NCBI GenBank assembly: GCA_963817485.1
Contig: CAWFOR010000012.1
Location: 234,993 to 298,992, forward strand
Length of the DNA: 64,000 bases
Source: Hyphomicrobium_A sp963817485
Lineage (GTDB): Bacteria > Pseudomonadota > Alphaproteobacteria > Rhizobiales > Hyphomicrobiaceae
Direction of reading: 5' to 3'
The notes under the pieces are model-generated. The model saw only the letters and a program-made list of their open reading frames with translations, was not told the origin of the DNA and did not search any database. The position numbers and the translations under genes were made by a program. Below, piece after piece: positions 35,551 through 44,595 of this stretch; within the stretch, counting starts at the first letter, position 1, and the number at the start of each line of letters is the position of its first letter.

Positions 35551-35564
35551 GGCATATGCCAGTA
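35547..35564. promoter_or_regulatory. 18-bp palindromic operator TACTGGCATATGCCAGTA
   Basis: Perfect palindrome 19 nt before the hydrolase ATG, overlapping the candidate -10. Its central 10 bp match the site at 35447-35456. Size and symmetry fit a MarR dimer site. Confidence 0.65.
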
Positions 35565-35583
35565 ATTATACAGGAGATGTACC

Positions 35584-36435
35584 ATGCTTGGTAAAGTGAC
35601 GGCCACGACCGTGGCCAATCAGACGGTGCAGGGTTCTAACGGCGTCCGCTATGCCTATCGGCGTTTCGGCAACTCCGGCGGCGGGGTGCCTGTCGTCCTG
35701 CTTCAGCACTTTCGCGGCAATCTGGACAATTGGGACCCGGCGCTGCTCGACGCCTTGGCCGGAGAGCGCGAGGTGATCGCGTTCAACAACGTCGGCGTCG
35801 CCTCAACTGACGGGACGACACCGAATTCCGTGACGCAGATGGCGCGCGACGCCATTATCTTCCTGGAAGCCCTCAAGCTTGAGGAAGTCGACCTTCTCGG
35901 ATTCTCGCTTGGCGGCTTCGTCGCCCAGGAGATCGCCCTGCTAAGGCCGAGCCTCGTGCGTAAGCTCATTCTCGCCGGCACCGGGCCGCAAGGTGGGCCC
36001 GTCATGCACGGCTGGCGCAAAGACATCGCCGACAACGCGCGTGTCGATCAGGCCGGCGCTGAGCAGCTTCTCTACATCATGTTCCGGCACACGCCGAGCA
36101 GCCAAGCCAAGGGCGTGGAATATCTCGGCCGCTTCATGGCACGCAAAGACCGCGACGCACCGAGCAACATTGCAACTCGTAACGCGCAATATGATGCCGT
36201 CGTCGAGTGGGGTGTGCCCGACCATAACAAGCTGCAGCGCCTTGCGGCCATTCAGCAGCCGACCTTCGTCGCGAACGGCGATGACGATCTGATGTGCCCG
36301 CCGCGGCTCACGCACCTGATGGGCGGGCTTATTCCGAATGCCGAGGTCAAGATCTATCCGGACGCCGGACACGGCTTTTTGTGGCAGCACCACAAGGAGT
36401 TTGGTGCCGACGTCAACGCATTCCTGTCTGCGTAA
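35584..36435 (+). CDS. Alpha/beta-fold hydrolase under MarR-type control
   Basis: 283 residues, start preceded by CAGGAG. Oxyanion region QHFRGNLDNWDP, FNNVGVASTDGTTP, nucleophile elbow GFSLGGFVAQE (Ser), acid within NGDDDLMCP and His in AGHGFLW: a complete Ser-Asp-His triad. Related proteins are annotated as chloroperoxidase-like or esterases; substrate unknown. Divergent from the MarR gene with shared palindromic operators, a typical arrangement for an inducible detoxification enzyme. Confidence 0.88.
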   Translation: MLGKVTATTVANQTVQGSNGVRYAYRRFGNSGGGVPVVLLQHFRGNLDNWDPALLDALAGEREVIAFNNVGVASTDGTTPNSVTQMARDAIIFLEALKLEEVDLLGFSLGGFVAQEIALLRPSLVRKLILAGTGPQGGPVMHGWRKDIADNARVDQAGAEQLLYIMFRHTPSSQAKGVEYLGRFMARKDRDAPSNIATRNAQYDAVVEWGVPDHNKLQRLAAIQQPTFVANGDDDLMCPPRLTHLMGGLIPNAEVKIYPDAGHGFLWQHHKEFGADVNAFLSA

Positions 36436-36556
36436 ATCTGTGCACCATCGCGCGCCGTTGGGCCTTCCTGCGGCGCGCGATGATCGAGGAACGTGCGATC
36501 GCCGCGGCGCGCCGGGGCTTGATGTCGCCGGCGGATAGGCCGGCAGCGCAAAGCGC

Positions 36557-37013
36557 TCAGGATGAGGCGGCGGCTCCTTGGGCCATCAAGCGGGCGATCG
36601 CCTCGTCGGCATAGCGCTCGAGCTCCGGCAGCAAGACCACGCTCTCCTGCTCGTTGGGGTCGGTGCGCGCAATCACGGCCGATATGGGCTTGTTGCTGAG
36701 ATTGACCGGGAGATGCGGTACGCCGGCCGGTATGTAGAACAAATCTCCAGCTTTCGTGACTGTCTGATGCTGGAGGCGATCGCCAAAGAGCGCGATGGCC
36801 TCGCCCTCGAGGACGTAGATAGCCGTCTCGTGGTTCTCATGCATATGCGCTTTCGCCCTTCCGCCCGGCGGAATGGTGAGCAGATGCATGCAGATGCCTT
36901 TGGATCCGACGGTCTCCGCGGCGATCCCGCAGAAATAGGTGAGGCCCTGCTTGCCGTCATAGGTATCGTCGGCGCGTTACGAGCCGGCACGCCGGTTCCG
37001 AAGGATTACCCAT
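36557..37013 (-). CDS. Cupin-domain protein (one frameshift as read)
   Basis: The clear cupin part (MHLLTIPPGGRAKAHMHENHETAIYVL... with AGDLFYIPAGVPHLP) begins inside a longer protein. Upstream, a strong ribosome site CAGGAGG precedes an ATG at 37013 reading MGNPSEPACRLV; removing one A/T at 36977-36978 joins it to RADDTYDGKQGLTYFCGIA and the cupin, giving 151 residues. The metal-binding His/Glu set (HMHENHE) is intact. Substrate unknown; possibly a sugar or small-molecule-binding cupin. Confidence 0.72.
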
Positions 37014-37122
37014 GCTGTGAGCCTCCTGCCAGAATCTCCTACTCGGTCACGCTACTGTAAACCACGGCGATTACCGCGCGCACGTCTGTTGCAGTCGCAG
37101 TCGGCGCTGGGGCTCGATGCGG

Positions 37123-38911
37123 CTACTTGACGATAACGGGCGGGACGGAGAGGTCGAGCGTCGGCGCGCCGGGGCCTGATGTGTCCGGCGGCGGAGCGCC
37201 GGGGATCGCCGGCGGATAGGGCGGTAGCGACAGCCCCTGACCTCGCGCGCTTTGCGGGGCGGCCGGATCGTAGTGCGCCGGCGCGAAGGTGCGCGGGACC
37301 GGCGCCGCATCGTGGCGCACGAGGCCGGGGAAAGCGATCAGCAGCGCCACCATCGCGCACTGGATCAGCACATAGGGCACCGCGCCCCAGTAGATCTGCC
37401 CCGTCGTGACGGGCGGCATCGTCCGCCCCGTCACCTTGTCGACGTAGCTTGTGCGCGGCGCCACCGAGCGCAGGTAGAACAGCGCAAAGCCGAACGGCGG
37501 GTGCATGAAGCTCGTCTGCATGTTGACCGCGAGGATCACGCCGAACCAGATGAGGTCGATGCCGAGCTTCTGCGCGACGGGGGCCAGCAGCGGAATGATG
37601 ATGAAGGCGAGCTCGAAGAAGTCGAGGAAGAAGGCGAGAAAGAACACGAGCAGGTTGACGACGACGAGGAAGCCCACCTCGCCGCCCGGCAGCGAGACGA
37701 GCAGGTGCTCGACCCACTTGTGGCCGTTGACGCCGTAGAAGGTCAGCGAAAAGATGCGCGCGCCGACGAGGATGAACATCACGAAAGCGGACAGCTTCGC
37801 CGTCGCTTCCGTGGCGCTGCGCACGATGCCGAAGTTGAAGCGCGCGGGGTTGTGGTCGGCGATGCGTTTTGCGCCCGCGAGCAGCATGGCGCCCACCGCG
37901 CCCATGGCTCCGCCCTCGGTCGGCGTGGCGATGCCGACGAAGATCGTGCCGAGCACGAGGAAGATGAGCAACAGCGGCGGCACCATCACGAAGATGACCT
38001 GCTCGGAGAGCGGCGACAGGAACGGCGCGCGGCCGATGCGTTTCAGGATAGCGCTCAAGGTCGCGACGAGGAACGCGAGCCCGACGCCGACCGCGAGCAT
38101 GAGGATGACGTAGTCGGCGCCCGAGTAGGGCGCGTTACGCATGGTCGAAATAGGCGAACACCGCGCACGCCGCGGCGAGCACCGGCAGCGGCAAGTAGCG
38201 GCCGGAGGTCTGGCCTGACCGCTTGGCGAGCGCTTCCGGCGGCAGGCCCGGCGCCGCAGCGGGGAAGAAGGTCGCGACGAAGAATACGAACACCGCGTAG
38301 GAGGCCGACAGCATGAGGCCCGGTACGAGCGCCCCCGTGTACATGTCGCCGACCGAGCGGCCGAGCTGGTCGGCCATGACGATCAGAACCAACGAGGGCG
38401 GGATGATCTGCGCGAGTGTGCCGGAGGCGGCGATGGTGCCGGCGGCAAAGCGCGGGTCGTAGCCGTAGCGCAGCATGATCGGCAGCGAGATGAGGCCCAT
38501 GGAGATCACGGACGCCGCCACCACGCCGGTCGTCGCCGCGAGCAGCGTGCCGACGAACACGACCGCGTAGGCGAGGCCGCCGCGCACGGGGCCGAACAGC
38601 TGCCCAACGGTCTCGAGCAGGTCCTCGGCCATGCCCGAGCGTTCGAGGATCAACCCCATGAACGCGAAGAAGGGTATCGCCAGCAGCGTCTCGTTCGTCA
38701 TCACGCCGTAGATGCGCTCCGGCAGCGTGCGCATCAGCGGCCAAGAAAGATTGACGGCGCCGCCCGAGTAGGGCGCAAGAAACACGCCCAGCACGAAGAA
38801 GATCATGCCGACCGCCGCCAGCGAGAAGGCTACGGGATAGCCGAGCAGCAGGAAGACGACGAGCGCCGCAAACATGATCGGCGCCAAGTTTTGTGCGATC
38901 AGCTCCAGCAT
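37123..38911 (-). CDS. TRAP transporter large permease DctM (one frameshift as read)
   Basis: N-terminal half (start ATG 38911, MLELIAQNLAPIMF) runs to FAYFDHA then stops at 38135; the C-terminal half continues in the +1 frame from RNAPYSGADYVILM to 37123. Deleting one base around 38138-38143 yields 595 residues, about the size of the long TakM-type permeases. Typical motifs: TNETLLAIPFFAFMGLILERSGMAEDLL, GYDPRFAAGTIAASGTLAQIIPPSLVL and ATPTEGGAMGAVGA. The C-terminus has a Pro-rich tail of about 70 residues. A true two-gene split is possible but less likely, since the break is in a loop between helices. Confidence 0.82.
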
Positions 38912-38962
38912 GTCCCCCTCCGCAGCGCCGGTTCCTCATCCCGCAAGGGATGGGGGTACGGG

Positions 38963-39595
38963 CTAGCGACCGCTCCTCTCGTCGCCGGCAGCCGCGCCCG
39001 CCGATGAAGTGAGCGGATGATCGAGGTGTCCGGAGCGCGAGGGCGCCACGGCCGGGTGGCCGCTTGCGTCGGTCTCGGCAAGGTCGCCGCGCATGATCGC
39101 AATGCGCTTGATGAGCTCGGATATGCCCTGGATGAAGAGGATCGAGAACGCGAGCGGGATCAGAAATTTCGCCGGCCACTGCGGCAGGCCGCCGTAGTTG
39201 GAGGACTGTTCGTTCTGCTCATATGAAAGAAGGAAGAAAGGCCACGAGGTCCATACGATAACGGCCGCCATGGGCAGCAGGAAGAATAAGTGCCCGATGA
39301 TCTCGATGGCGTTGCGCGCCCATCGCGGCAAGTGCTGGTTCACGATGTCGATGCGGATGTGCTCGTTGAGGGCCAGCGTCCAGGGGGCCGCGAGCAGGAA
39401 CACCGCGCTGAACAGCAACCACTGCAACTCGAGCCATGAGTTGGAGCTCACATCAAACAACTTGCGAATGATGGCATTGCCGGCGCTGATGATGGCCGCG
39501 GCAACGATGAGCCACGCAACCCACTGGCCGAGCCTGCGGGTGGCGGCGTCGATGAGGCGGCTCAGCGCCAGCAACGCCCGCATAAAGTCGTCCAT
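38963..39595 (-). CDS. TRAP transporter small permease DctQ
   Basis: 210 residues from the ATG at 39595 with GGGGGAGGG upstream; the frame is open further 5' without support. Four transmembrane helices (about 22-42, 55-75, 95-117, 139-158) and the family segment SWLELQWLLFSAVFLLAAPWTL, NEHIRIDI. The last 45 residues are polar and disordered. It precedes dctM in the same direction. Together with the binding protein at 33.8 kb it should form one transporter. Confidence 0.88.
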   Translation of the reverse strand: MDDFMRALLALSRLIDAATRRLGQWVAWLIVAAAIISAGNAIIRKLFDVSSNSWLELQWLLFSAVFLLAAPWTLALNEHIRIDIVNQHLPRWARNAIEIIGHLFFLLPMAAVIVWTSWPFFLLSYEQNEQSSNYGGLPQWPAKFLIPLAFSILFIQGISELIKRIAIMRGDLAETDASGHPAVAPSRSGHLDHPLTSSAGAAAGDERSGR

Positions 39596-39774
39596 GGTTG
39601 AGCCCTCCCCCTGCGCCGGCCCACCTCGGGCGGGTATGCTCCCGCCTCGGGTCACCCTATATGCATAGCCACGGGAGCCCCGAACTTCCAGCATCGTGAC
39701 TTCCAGCATTGCGTCTGACAGTATCCGCCGCATTGCCGGGCCCCAGCCGAGCACGCATCCCCGGAGCTTTTGCA

Positions 39775-41295
39775 ATGACCATTTCGAAGCCGCAGGTCCT
39801 CGATGAGCTGCGCCGGGTCAAGGGACCCGACCTCGCCGGCAACATCGTCGATCTCGGGCTCGTGTCGGAGATCCTGGTGAAGGACGACCGCGTCTATTTC
39901 TCCATCACCGTGCCGGCCGCGCGCGCCGACGAGCTGGAGCCGCTGCGCAAGGCCGCGGAGACCGTGGTCGCCAAGCTGCCGGGCGTGACCGGCGTGACGG
40001 CGGTGCTGACGGCCGAGGCCGCGCGCGGAGCGGGCGCGAGCACGCCTGCGGCTCCGTCGGCTGCAAGCCCGGCCGAGAGCGCCCGCGTCAAGCAAGCGCG
40101 CTCTGCCGCGGCAACCGGCAACGGGGCACACGCGGCTCAGCCTCAGGGTGCAAAGCCGCTCGCCGGCGTGCCGGGAGTGAAGAGCCTGATCGCGGTGGCG
40201 TCGGGCAAGGGCGGCGTCGGCAAATCGACGACGGCGGTCAATTTGGCGCTGGGGCTGCAGGCCCTAGGGCAGAAGGTCGGCATTCTCGACGCCGACATCT
40301 ACGGCCCCTCGCAGCCGCGCCTGTTGGGCCTCAAGGGGCAGCCGCAAGTCGTGGCGGGCAAGACCCTGAAGCCGATGGAGGGCTACGGCCTCAAGGCCAT
40401 GTCCATGGGCTTTCTCGTCGATGAGGAGACCCCCGTCATCTGGCGCGGACCGATGGTCGTCGGCGCGCTGAACCAGATGCTGCGCGATGTCGCCTGGGGT
40501 GAGGACGGCGAGCTCGACGTGCTCGTCATCGACATGCCGCCAGGCACCGGCGACGTGCAGCTCACGATGGCGCAGCAGGTTCCGCTCTCGGGCGCGGTCA
40601 TCGTGTCGACGCCGCAGGACCTGGCGCTCATCGACGCGAGGAAGGGCCTCGCCATGTTCCGCAAGGTCGGCGTGCCGGTGCTCGGCATCGTCGAGAACAT
40701 GAGCTATTTCGCCTGCCCCAAGTGCGGCGAGCATTCGCATATCTTCGGCCACGGCGGTGCTGAGGCCGAAGCGAAGCGGCTCGGCGTGCCGTTCCTCGGC
40801 GCGGTCCCGCTCGACATGGAGATCAGGGCGCGCTCGGATGACGGCAAGCCGATCACCGCGACGGAGCCCAATTCCCCGCTCGCGCAAATCTACCGCGAGC
40901 TTGCGTCGCGCACGTGGGCGGAACTGCAATCGGCGCAGGAGGTGGCGGCGAAGCCGCCGAAGCTCGGCTTGAGCCCCAATGGTGACACGCTGACGGTCGA
41001 GTTCGCCTGCGGCCCGAAGTACGAGCTCCCAGCCGAGCTCTTGCGCGTGATGAGCCCGTCCGCCGAGGTGCAGGGTCACTCGGCCGACCAGCGCGTCACC
41101 GTCGGCCGCAAGCGCCGCGTCAAGATCAAGGACCTGCGCCCGGTCGGCACCTACGCCATCCGCATCGCGTTCGACGACGGTCACGATACCGGGCTCTTTA
41201 CCTGGACCTACCTGCAGCAGCTCGGGCGCGAGAAGGACAAGCGCTGGCGCGAGTATCTGGCCGAGCTCGAAGCCAAGGGCCTGTCGCGCGATTGA
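39775..41295 (+). CDS. apbC: Mrp/ApbC Fe-S cluster carrier ATPase fused to DUF971
   Basis: 506 residues from the ATG at 39775. Three domains: an N-terminal MIP18/DUF59 domain (about 5-80), an Ala-rich linker (85-130), the Mrp P-loop ATPase with deviant Walker A GKGGVGKST (144-152), WRGPMVVGALNQ, DMPPGTGD and the cluster-binding CPKC (314-317), then a C-terminal DUF971 domain (about 396-487) ending DDGHDTGLFTWTYL. Mrp proteins transfer Fe-S clusters to apoproteins. The DUF59-Mrp-DUF971 order is the one known for plant HCF101. Divergent from dctQ. Confidence 0.92.
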   Translation: MTISKPQVLDELRRVKGPDLAGNIVDLGLVSEILVKDDRVYFSITVPAARADELEPLRKAAETVVAKLPGVTGVTAVLTAEAARGAGASTPAAPSAASPAESARVKQARSAAATGNGAHAAQPQGAKPLAGVPGVKSLIAVASGKGGVGKSTTAVNLALGLQALGQKVGILDADIYGPSQPRLLGLKGQPQVVAGKTLKPMEGYGLKAMSMGFLVDEETPVIWRGPMVVGALNQMLRDVAWGEDGELDVLVIDMPPGTGDVQLTMAQQVPLSGAVIVSTPQDLALIDARKGLAMFRKVGVPVLGIVENMSYFACPKCGEHSHIFGHGGAEAEAKRLGVPFLGAVPLDMEIRARSDDGKPITATEPNSPLAQIYRELASRTWAELQSAQEVAAKPPKLGLSPNGDTLTVEFACGPKYELPAELLRVMSPSAEVQGHSADQRVTVGRKRRVKIKDLRPVGTYAIRIAFDDGHDTGLFTWTYLQQLGREKDKRWREYLAELEAKGLSRD

Positions 41296-41528
41296 GACAG
41301 TGCGGATTGGGGCCCCAATTTATTGAATTTGCTGTACGTTTGACGGATACCCGGGCGCCAGCACAAGCCGCCAGCGCCTGGGTACGAGCGTGCTCGATCC
41401 CTTGACTTCGCCCTCATTCTTTTCGATTCTTAGTGGCCGAGCGTGCTTTCTGGCGTTGCCCTATTGAAATTCGGGGAACGAGGCAGCGCGCTCGCAATCT
41501 CAGTTGAAGCTACTAAAGGAGACACAAC

Positions 41529-42068
41529 ATCCGCCGACCAATGCGAGCCGCGCCTGAGCGCGAGCCATCCGGGCCCAAGATCAACGAGGCGATCAGGGCC
41601 AAAGACGTGAGGTTGATTGACGAGAACGGGGAAAACGTAGGCGTCGTAAGCCACGCAGATGCGCTTGAGCGCGCTGTGAAGGTCGGCCTCGACCTCGTAG
41701 AGATTTCGCCCGACGCGGAACCACCCGTCTGCAAGATTCTCGATTTCGGCAAATACAAATACCAAGCGCAGAAGAAAGCCGCCGAAGCGCGCAAGCATCA
41801 GAAGATCGTCGAGATCAAAGAGATCAAGATGCGGCCCGCGATCGACGATCACGACTACGACGTGAAAATGCGCTCGATCAAGCGCTTCTTCGAGGAAGGC
41901 GACAAGGTGAAGGTGACGTTGCGCTTCCGCGGCCGCGAGATGGCCCACCAGCAGCTCGGCATGGAAGTGCTGCAGCGCGTAAAGGGCGACCTTGAGCCGA
42001 TCGCCAAGGTCGAATCCGAGCCGCGGCTCGAAGGGCGTCAGATGGTTATGGTGCTGGCGCCGAGGTAG
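41529..42068 (+). CDS. infC: Translation initiation factor IF-3 with ATC start codon
   Basis: 179 residues if read from the ATC at 41529, which has AAAGGAG 8 nt upstream and gives the family N-terminus [M]RRPMRAAPE. The nearby ATG at 41541 has no ribosome site and would drop conserved residues. IF-3 is known to use rare start codons (AUU/AUC/AUA) so that IF-3 represses its own translation. The N-domain (PKINEAIRAKDVRLID), linker (KYKYQAQKKAAEARKHQ) and C-domain (KVTLRFRGREMAH) are complete. Confidence 0.93.
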   Translation: MRRPMRAAPEREPSGPKINEAIRAKDVRLIDENGENVGVVSHADALERAVKVGLDLVEISPDAEPPVCKILDFGKYKYQAQKKAAEARKHQKIVEIKEIKMRPAIDDHDYDVKMRSIKRFFEEGDKVKVTLRFRGREMAHQQLGMEVLQRVKGDLEPIAKVESEPRLEGRQMVMVLAPR

Positions 42069-42109
42069 CGGCTCTCGCTTCCTCGCCTGGCTTCTTGGGA
42101 GTTGGGGCG

Positions 42110-42574
42110 ATGGCGCGAGGCGAATTTTCTCTCTCCGGGATTTGCGGCCGCCGGCTCCTGTCGGCGGCCGTTGCGATTTTTATGTTCACCGCTACGGCAA
42201 GCGCGCAAACCGTCATCGAGCCGCCGCGCCTTCCGAACGGTCCCGGCACATCTGGTGTTGGCGGCGGTGCCGGGCTTATTCCACCGATGCCCGAGCTCCC
42301 CGCCGCGCGGTCCCTCACGCCTGCGCTTCCTCCGCCCGTTGCCGCGCCTCTACCGACGGCGCCACCTGTGGCCGCGCCCGCAGCGCCCGCCGAGCCTGCG
42401 CGCGAGGTCCGCTTCAGCTGCGACTTGGCGCCGGACGCCGAGAGCTGCCGGGAGGCCGGCGCGCCCGACGGCGGCGGCGACGACAGCGAGTGCAGTTGCG
42501 CCCGCGACGTCTGCTATGACCACCTGGACCCGTCGACGGGGAAGTCGCATCGGGTGTGCGAGAAGGCGAAATAG
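42110..42574 (+). CDS. Secreted Cys-rich hypothetical protein
   Basis: 154 residues from the ATG at 42110 (GGGAG upstream). Signal peptide (about 1-33, cleaved near ASA/QT), a Pro/Ala-rich middle (about 35-98), and a compact C-terminal region with six cysteines (SCDLAPDAESC, SECSC, ARDVCYD, HRVC), likely forming disulfides in the periplasm. No family recognised. It lies between infC and the rpmI terminator and is probably cotranscribed with infC. Confidence 0.7.
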   Translation: MARGEFSLSGICGRRLLSAAVAIFMFTATASAQTVIEPPRLPNGPGTSGVGGGAGLIPPMPELPAARSLTPALPPPVAAPLPTAPPVAAPAAPAEPAREVRFSCDLAPDAESCREAGAPDGGGDDSECSCARDVCYDHLDPSTGKSHRVCEKAK

Positions 42575-42628
42575 GGCCTGTGGTCAGCCCTTGCCGTAAA
42601 CGATGGGCGCCCCTATAAGGGCCCCCGA

Positions 42629-42662
42629 GCCGCCCGGCGGGGCATGCCGTGGCGGCTTTTTT
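42629..42662 (+). terminator. Intrinsic terminator before rpmI-rplT
   Basis: A GC-rich stem (42629-42638 with 42646-42656, one bulged T) followed by six T residues. It ends the infC/secreted-protein transcript, or could act as an attenuator in the rpmI leader. Confidence 0.82.
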
Positions 42663-42770
42663 GCTTTGACACGCCTCCAAAGGCGGCTCCTCCCGCAAGG
42701 GACGTTTCGGATCGGCCATGTGCCGGTTGCGAATTAGGGCCAGCCACGAGTGAAGAAAGGATCGAGCGAA

Positions 42771-42971
42771 ATGCCCAAGATGAAGACCAAGAGCGGCGCC
42801 AAAAAGCGCTTCAAGATGACGGGTACGGGCAAGGTCAAGGCTGCAGCCCAGGGCAAGCGCCACGGTATGATCAAGCGCCACGCGAAGTTCATTCGCCAAG
42901 CGCGCGGCACCATGGTGCTCAACGATAGCGACGCCAAGATCGTCAAGAAGTACATGCCCTACGCACGCTGA
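42771..42971 (+). CDS. rpmI: 50S ribosomal protein L35
   Basis: 66 residues from the ATG at 42771 (AAAGGA upstream). Typical L35: MPKMKTKSGAKKRFKMTGTG, KRHGMIKRHAKFIRQARG and the C-terminal KKYMPYAR. First gene of rpmI-rplT-pheS-pheT. Confidence 0.96.
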   Translation: MPKMKTKSGAKKRFKMTGTGKVKAAAQGKRHGMIKRHAKFIRQARGTMVLNDSDAKIVKKYMPYAR

Positions 42972-43016
42972 CCCGACCGCATAAGCACGCAAACCGACAT
43001 CTGACGGAGTAGAGCC

Positions 43017-43385
43017 ATGGCACGCGTCAAGCGCGGCGTCACCGCCCATGCCAAGCACAAGAAAGTCATCAAGGCCGCCAAAGGCTATTACGGCCGGCGC
43101 AAGAACACGATCCGCGTCGCCAAGCAGGCGGTCGAGAAGGCGATGCAGTACCAGTATCGCGACCGCAAGGTGAAGAAGCGCACGTTCCGCTCGCTCTGGA
43201 TCCAGCGCATCAACGCGGCGGTGCGCGAGCACGGGCTGACCTACGGGCGATTTATCGACGGTCTCAACAAGGCCGGCATCGAGATCGACCGCAAGGTTCT
43301 GGCCGATCTCGCGGTGAAGGACGCCGCGGGCTTCAAGGTGCTCGCCGAGCAGGCCGCCGCCGCCGTGAAGAAGGCCGCGGCTTAA
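43017..43385 (+). CDS. rplT: 50S ribosomal protein L20
   Basis: 122 residues. Basic N-terminal helix ARVKRGVTAHAKHKKVIKAA, then YYGRRKNTIRVAKQAVEKA and the globular domain with LWIQRINAAVRE. An assembly protein binding 23S rRNA; in many bacteria it also represses its own operon. Downstream of rpmI by 45 nt; a palindromic repeat separates it from pheS. Confidence 0.96.
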   Translation: MARVKRGVTAHAKHKKVIKAAKGYYGRRKNTIRVAKQAVEKAMQYQYRDRKVKKRTFRSLWIQRINAAVREHGLTYGRFIDGLNKAGIEIDRKVLADLAVKDAAGFKVLAEQAAAAVKKAAA

Positions 43386-43400
43386 CGCACGCCCATCCTT

Positions 43401-43490
43401 GTCATCCTGGGCATTATGCCGAGGATCCACCTACCCGCTCGCTCCGACGCGAGAAGCAAGATGGATCCTCGGGGCAAGCCCGAGGGTGAC
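43401..43490. repeat. Intergenic palindromic repeat between rplT and pheS
   Basis: Nested inverted repeats: an outer GTCATCCTGGGC / GCCCGAGGGTGAC pair and an inner GAGGATCCA / TGGATCCTC pair (43421-43429, 43462-43470). It shares the GTCATCC...GGATGAC-type ends with elements at 51982 and 55403. Non-coding, dispersed palindrome family in the same genome; may also form a hairpin in the operon mRNA. Confidence 0.65.
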
Positions 43491-43512
43491 ACTTGAGATA
43501 GGCTGAGAGCGA

Positions 43513-44595
43513 ATGACGTCCGCAGGTCCAAACCACAATCTCGAAGCGCTGGAGCTTGAGCTTCTCGGCGCGGTAGCCGGCGCGCCCGATTTGAGCGCGC
43601 TGGAGCAGATCCGCGTCGCCGCACTCGGCAAGAAAGGCCGCGTCTCCGAGCTCATGTCGCGGCTGGGGTCGATGGCGCCGGAAGAGCGCAAGTCGTTCGG
43701 CCAGACCGTCAACGACATCAAAGGCCGCGTCTCCGAGGCGCTCGAGGCGCGCAAGAGCGCTCTCGAGGTCGAGGCACTCTCATCGCGGCTGGCGAACGAG
43801 CGCGCCGACGTGACGCTGCCGGTTCGTCCCGGTCCGCTCGCGGAGGGGCGCATTCACCCGGTCGCGCAGGTGCTCGATGAGTGCATCGAGATCTTCGCCG
43901 ACATGGGCTTTGCGGTCGCCGAGGGTCCCGACATCGAGACGGACGACCTCAACTTCACCAAGCTCAACGTGCCGCCGGAGCATCCCGCGCGCCAAGAGCA
44001 CGACACCTTCTATTTTCACCCGAAGCCCGACGGCTCGCGGCTCCTACTGCGCACGCACACGAGCCCCGTGCAGATCCGCACGATGATGGCGCAGAAGCCG
44101 CCGATCCGCATCATCGCGCCGGGCCGCGTCTATCGCTGCGACAGCGACCAGACGCACACGCCGATGTTCCACCAGATCGAGGGGCTCGTCATCGACGAGG
44201 CGACCCACATGGGTCACCTCAAGTGGGTGCTGGAGGAGTTCTGCAAGGCGTTCTTCGAGGTGGACGAGGTGAAGATGCGCTTCCGCGCCTCGCACTTTCC
44301 GTTCACCGAGCCGTCGGCCGAGGTCGACATCGGCGCCGAGGCGATCGGCAAGCCGGGCAAGTGGCTGGAGATCCTCGGCTGCGGAATGGTGCACCCGAAC
44401 GTGCTCGCCAACTGCGGGCTCGACCCGGCGCGCTACCAGGGCTTTGCTTTCGGCATGGGCCTCGATCGCATCGCCATGCTGAAGTACGGCATCCCTGACT
44501 TGCGCGCGATGTTCGCAGCCGACCTGCGCTGGCTGCGCCACTACGGATTCTCCGTGCTCGACGTCCCGACGCTTTCCGGCGGGCTATCGCCATGA
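43513..44595 (+). CDS. pheS: Phenylalanyl-tRNA synthetase alpha subunit
   Basis: 360 residues. N-terminal coiled-coil (KKGRVSELMSRLGSM), class II core with HPVAQVLDECIEIFADMGF-type motif 1, THTSPVQIRTM, GRVYRCDSDQTHTPMFHQIEG (motif 2) and GFAFGMGLDRIAML (motif 3). Catalytic subunit of the tetrameric enzyme. Overlaps the pheT start by 4 nt (ATGA). Confidence 0.96.
   Translation: MTSAGPNHNLEALELELLGAVAGAPDLSALEQIRVAALGKKGRVSELMSRLGSMAPEERKSFGQTVNDIKGRVSEALEARKSALEVEALSSRLANERADVTLPVRPGPLAEGRIHPVAQVLDECIEIFADMGFAVAEGPDIETDDLNFTKLNVPPEHPARQEHDTFYFHPKPDGSRLLLRTHTSPVQIRTMMAQKPPIRIIAPGRVYRCDSDQTHTPMFHQIEGLVIDEATHMGHLKWVLEEFCKAFFEVDEVKMRFRASHFPFTEPSAEVDIGAEAIGKPGKWLEILGCGMVHPNVLANCGLDPARYQGFAFGMGLDRIAMLKYGIPDLRAMFAADLRWLRHYGFSVLDVPTLSGGLSP

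Noticed and set aside
37123..38911. DctM as two separate overlapping genes
   Set aside because: The break is within a loop, the halves together give the usual length after one base is removed, and six other genes show the same type of break nearby. A genuine split stays possible.
39680..39715. Short direct repeat ACTTCCAGCAT before the Mrp gene
   Set aside because: Two nearly adjacent 11-bp copies in a promoter region; too short and unsupported to assign a function.
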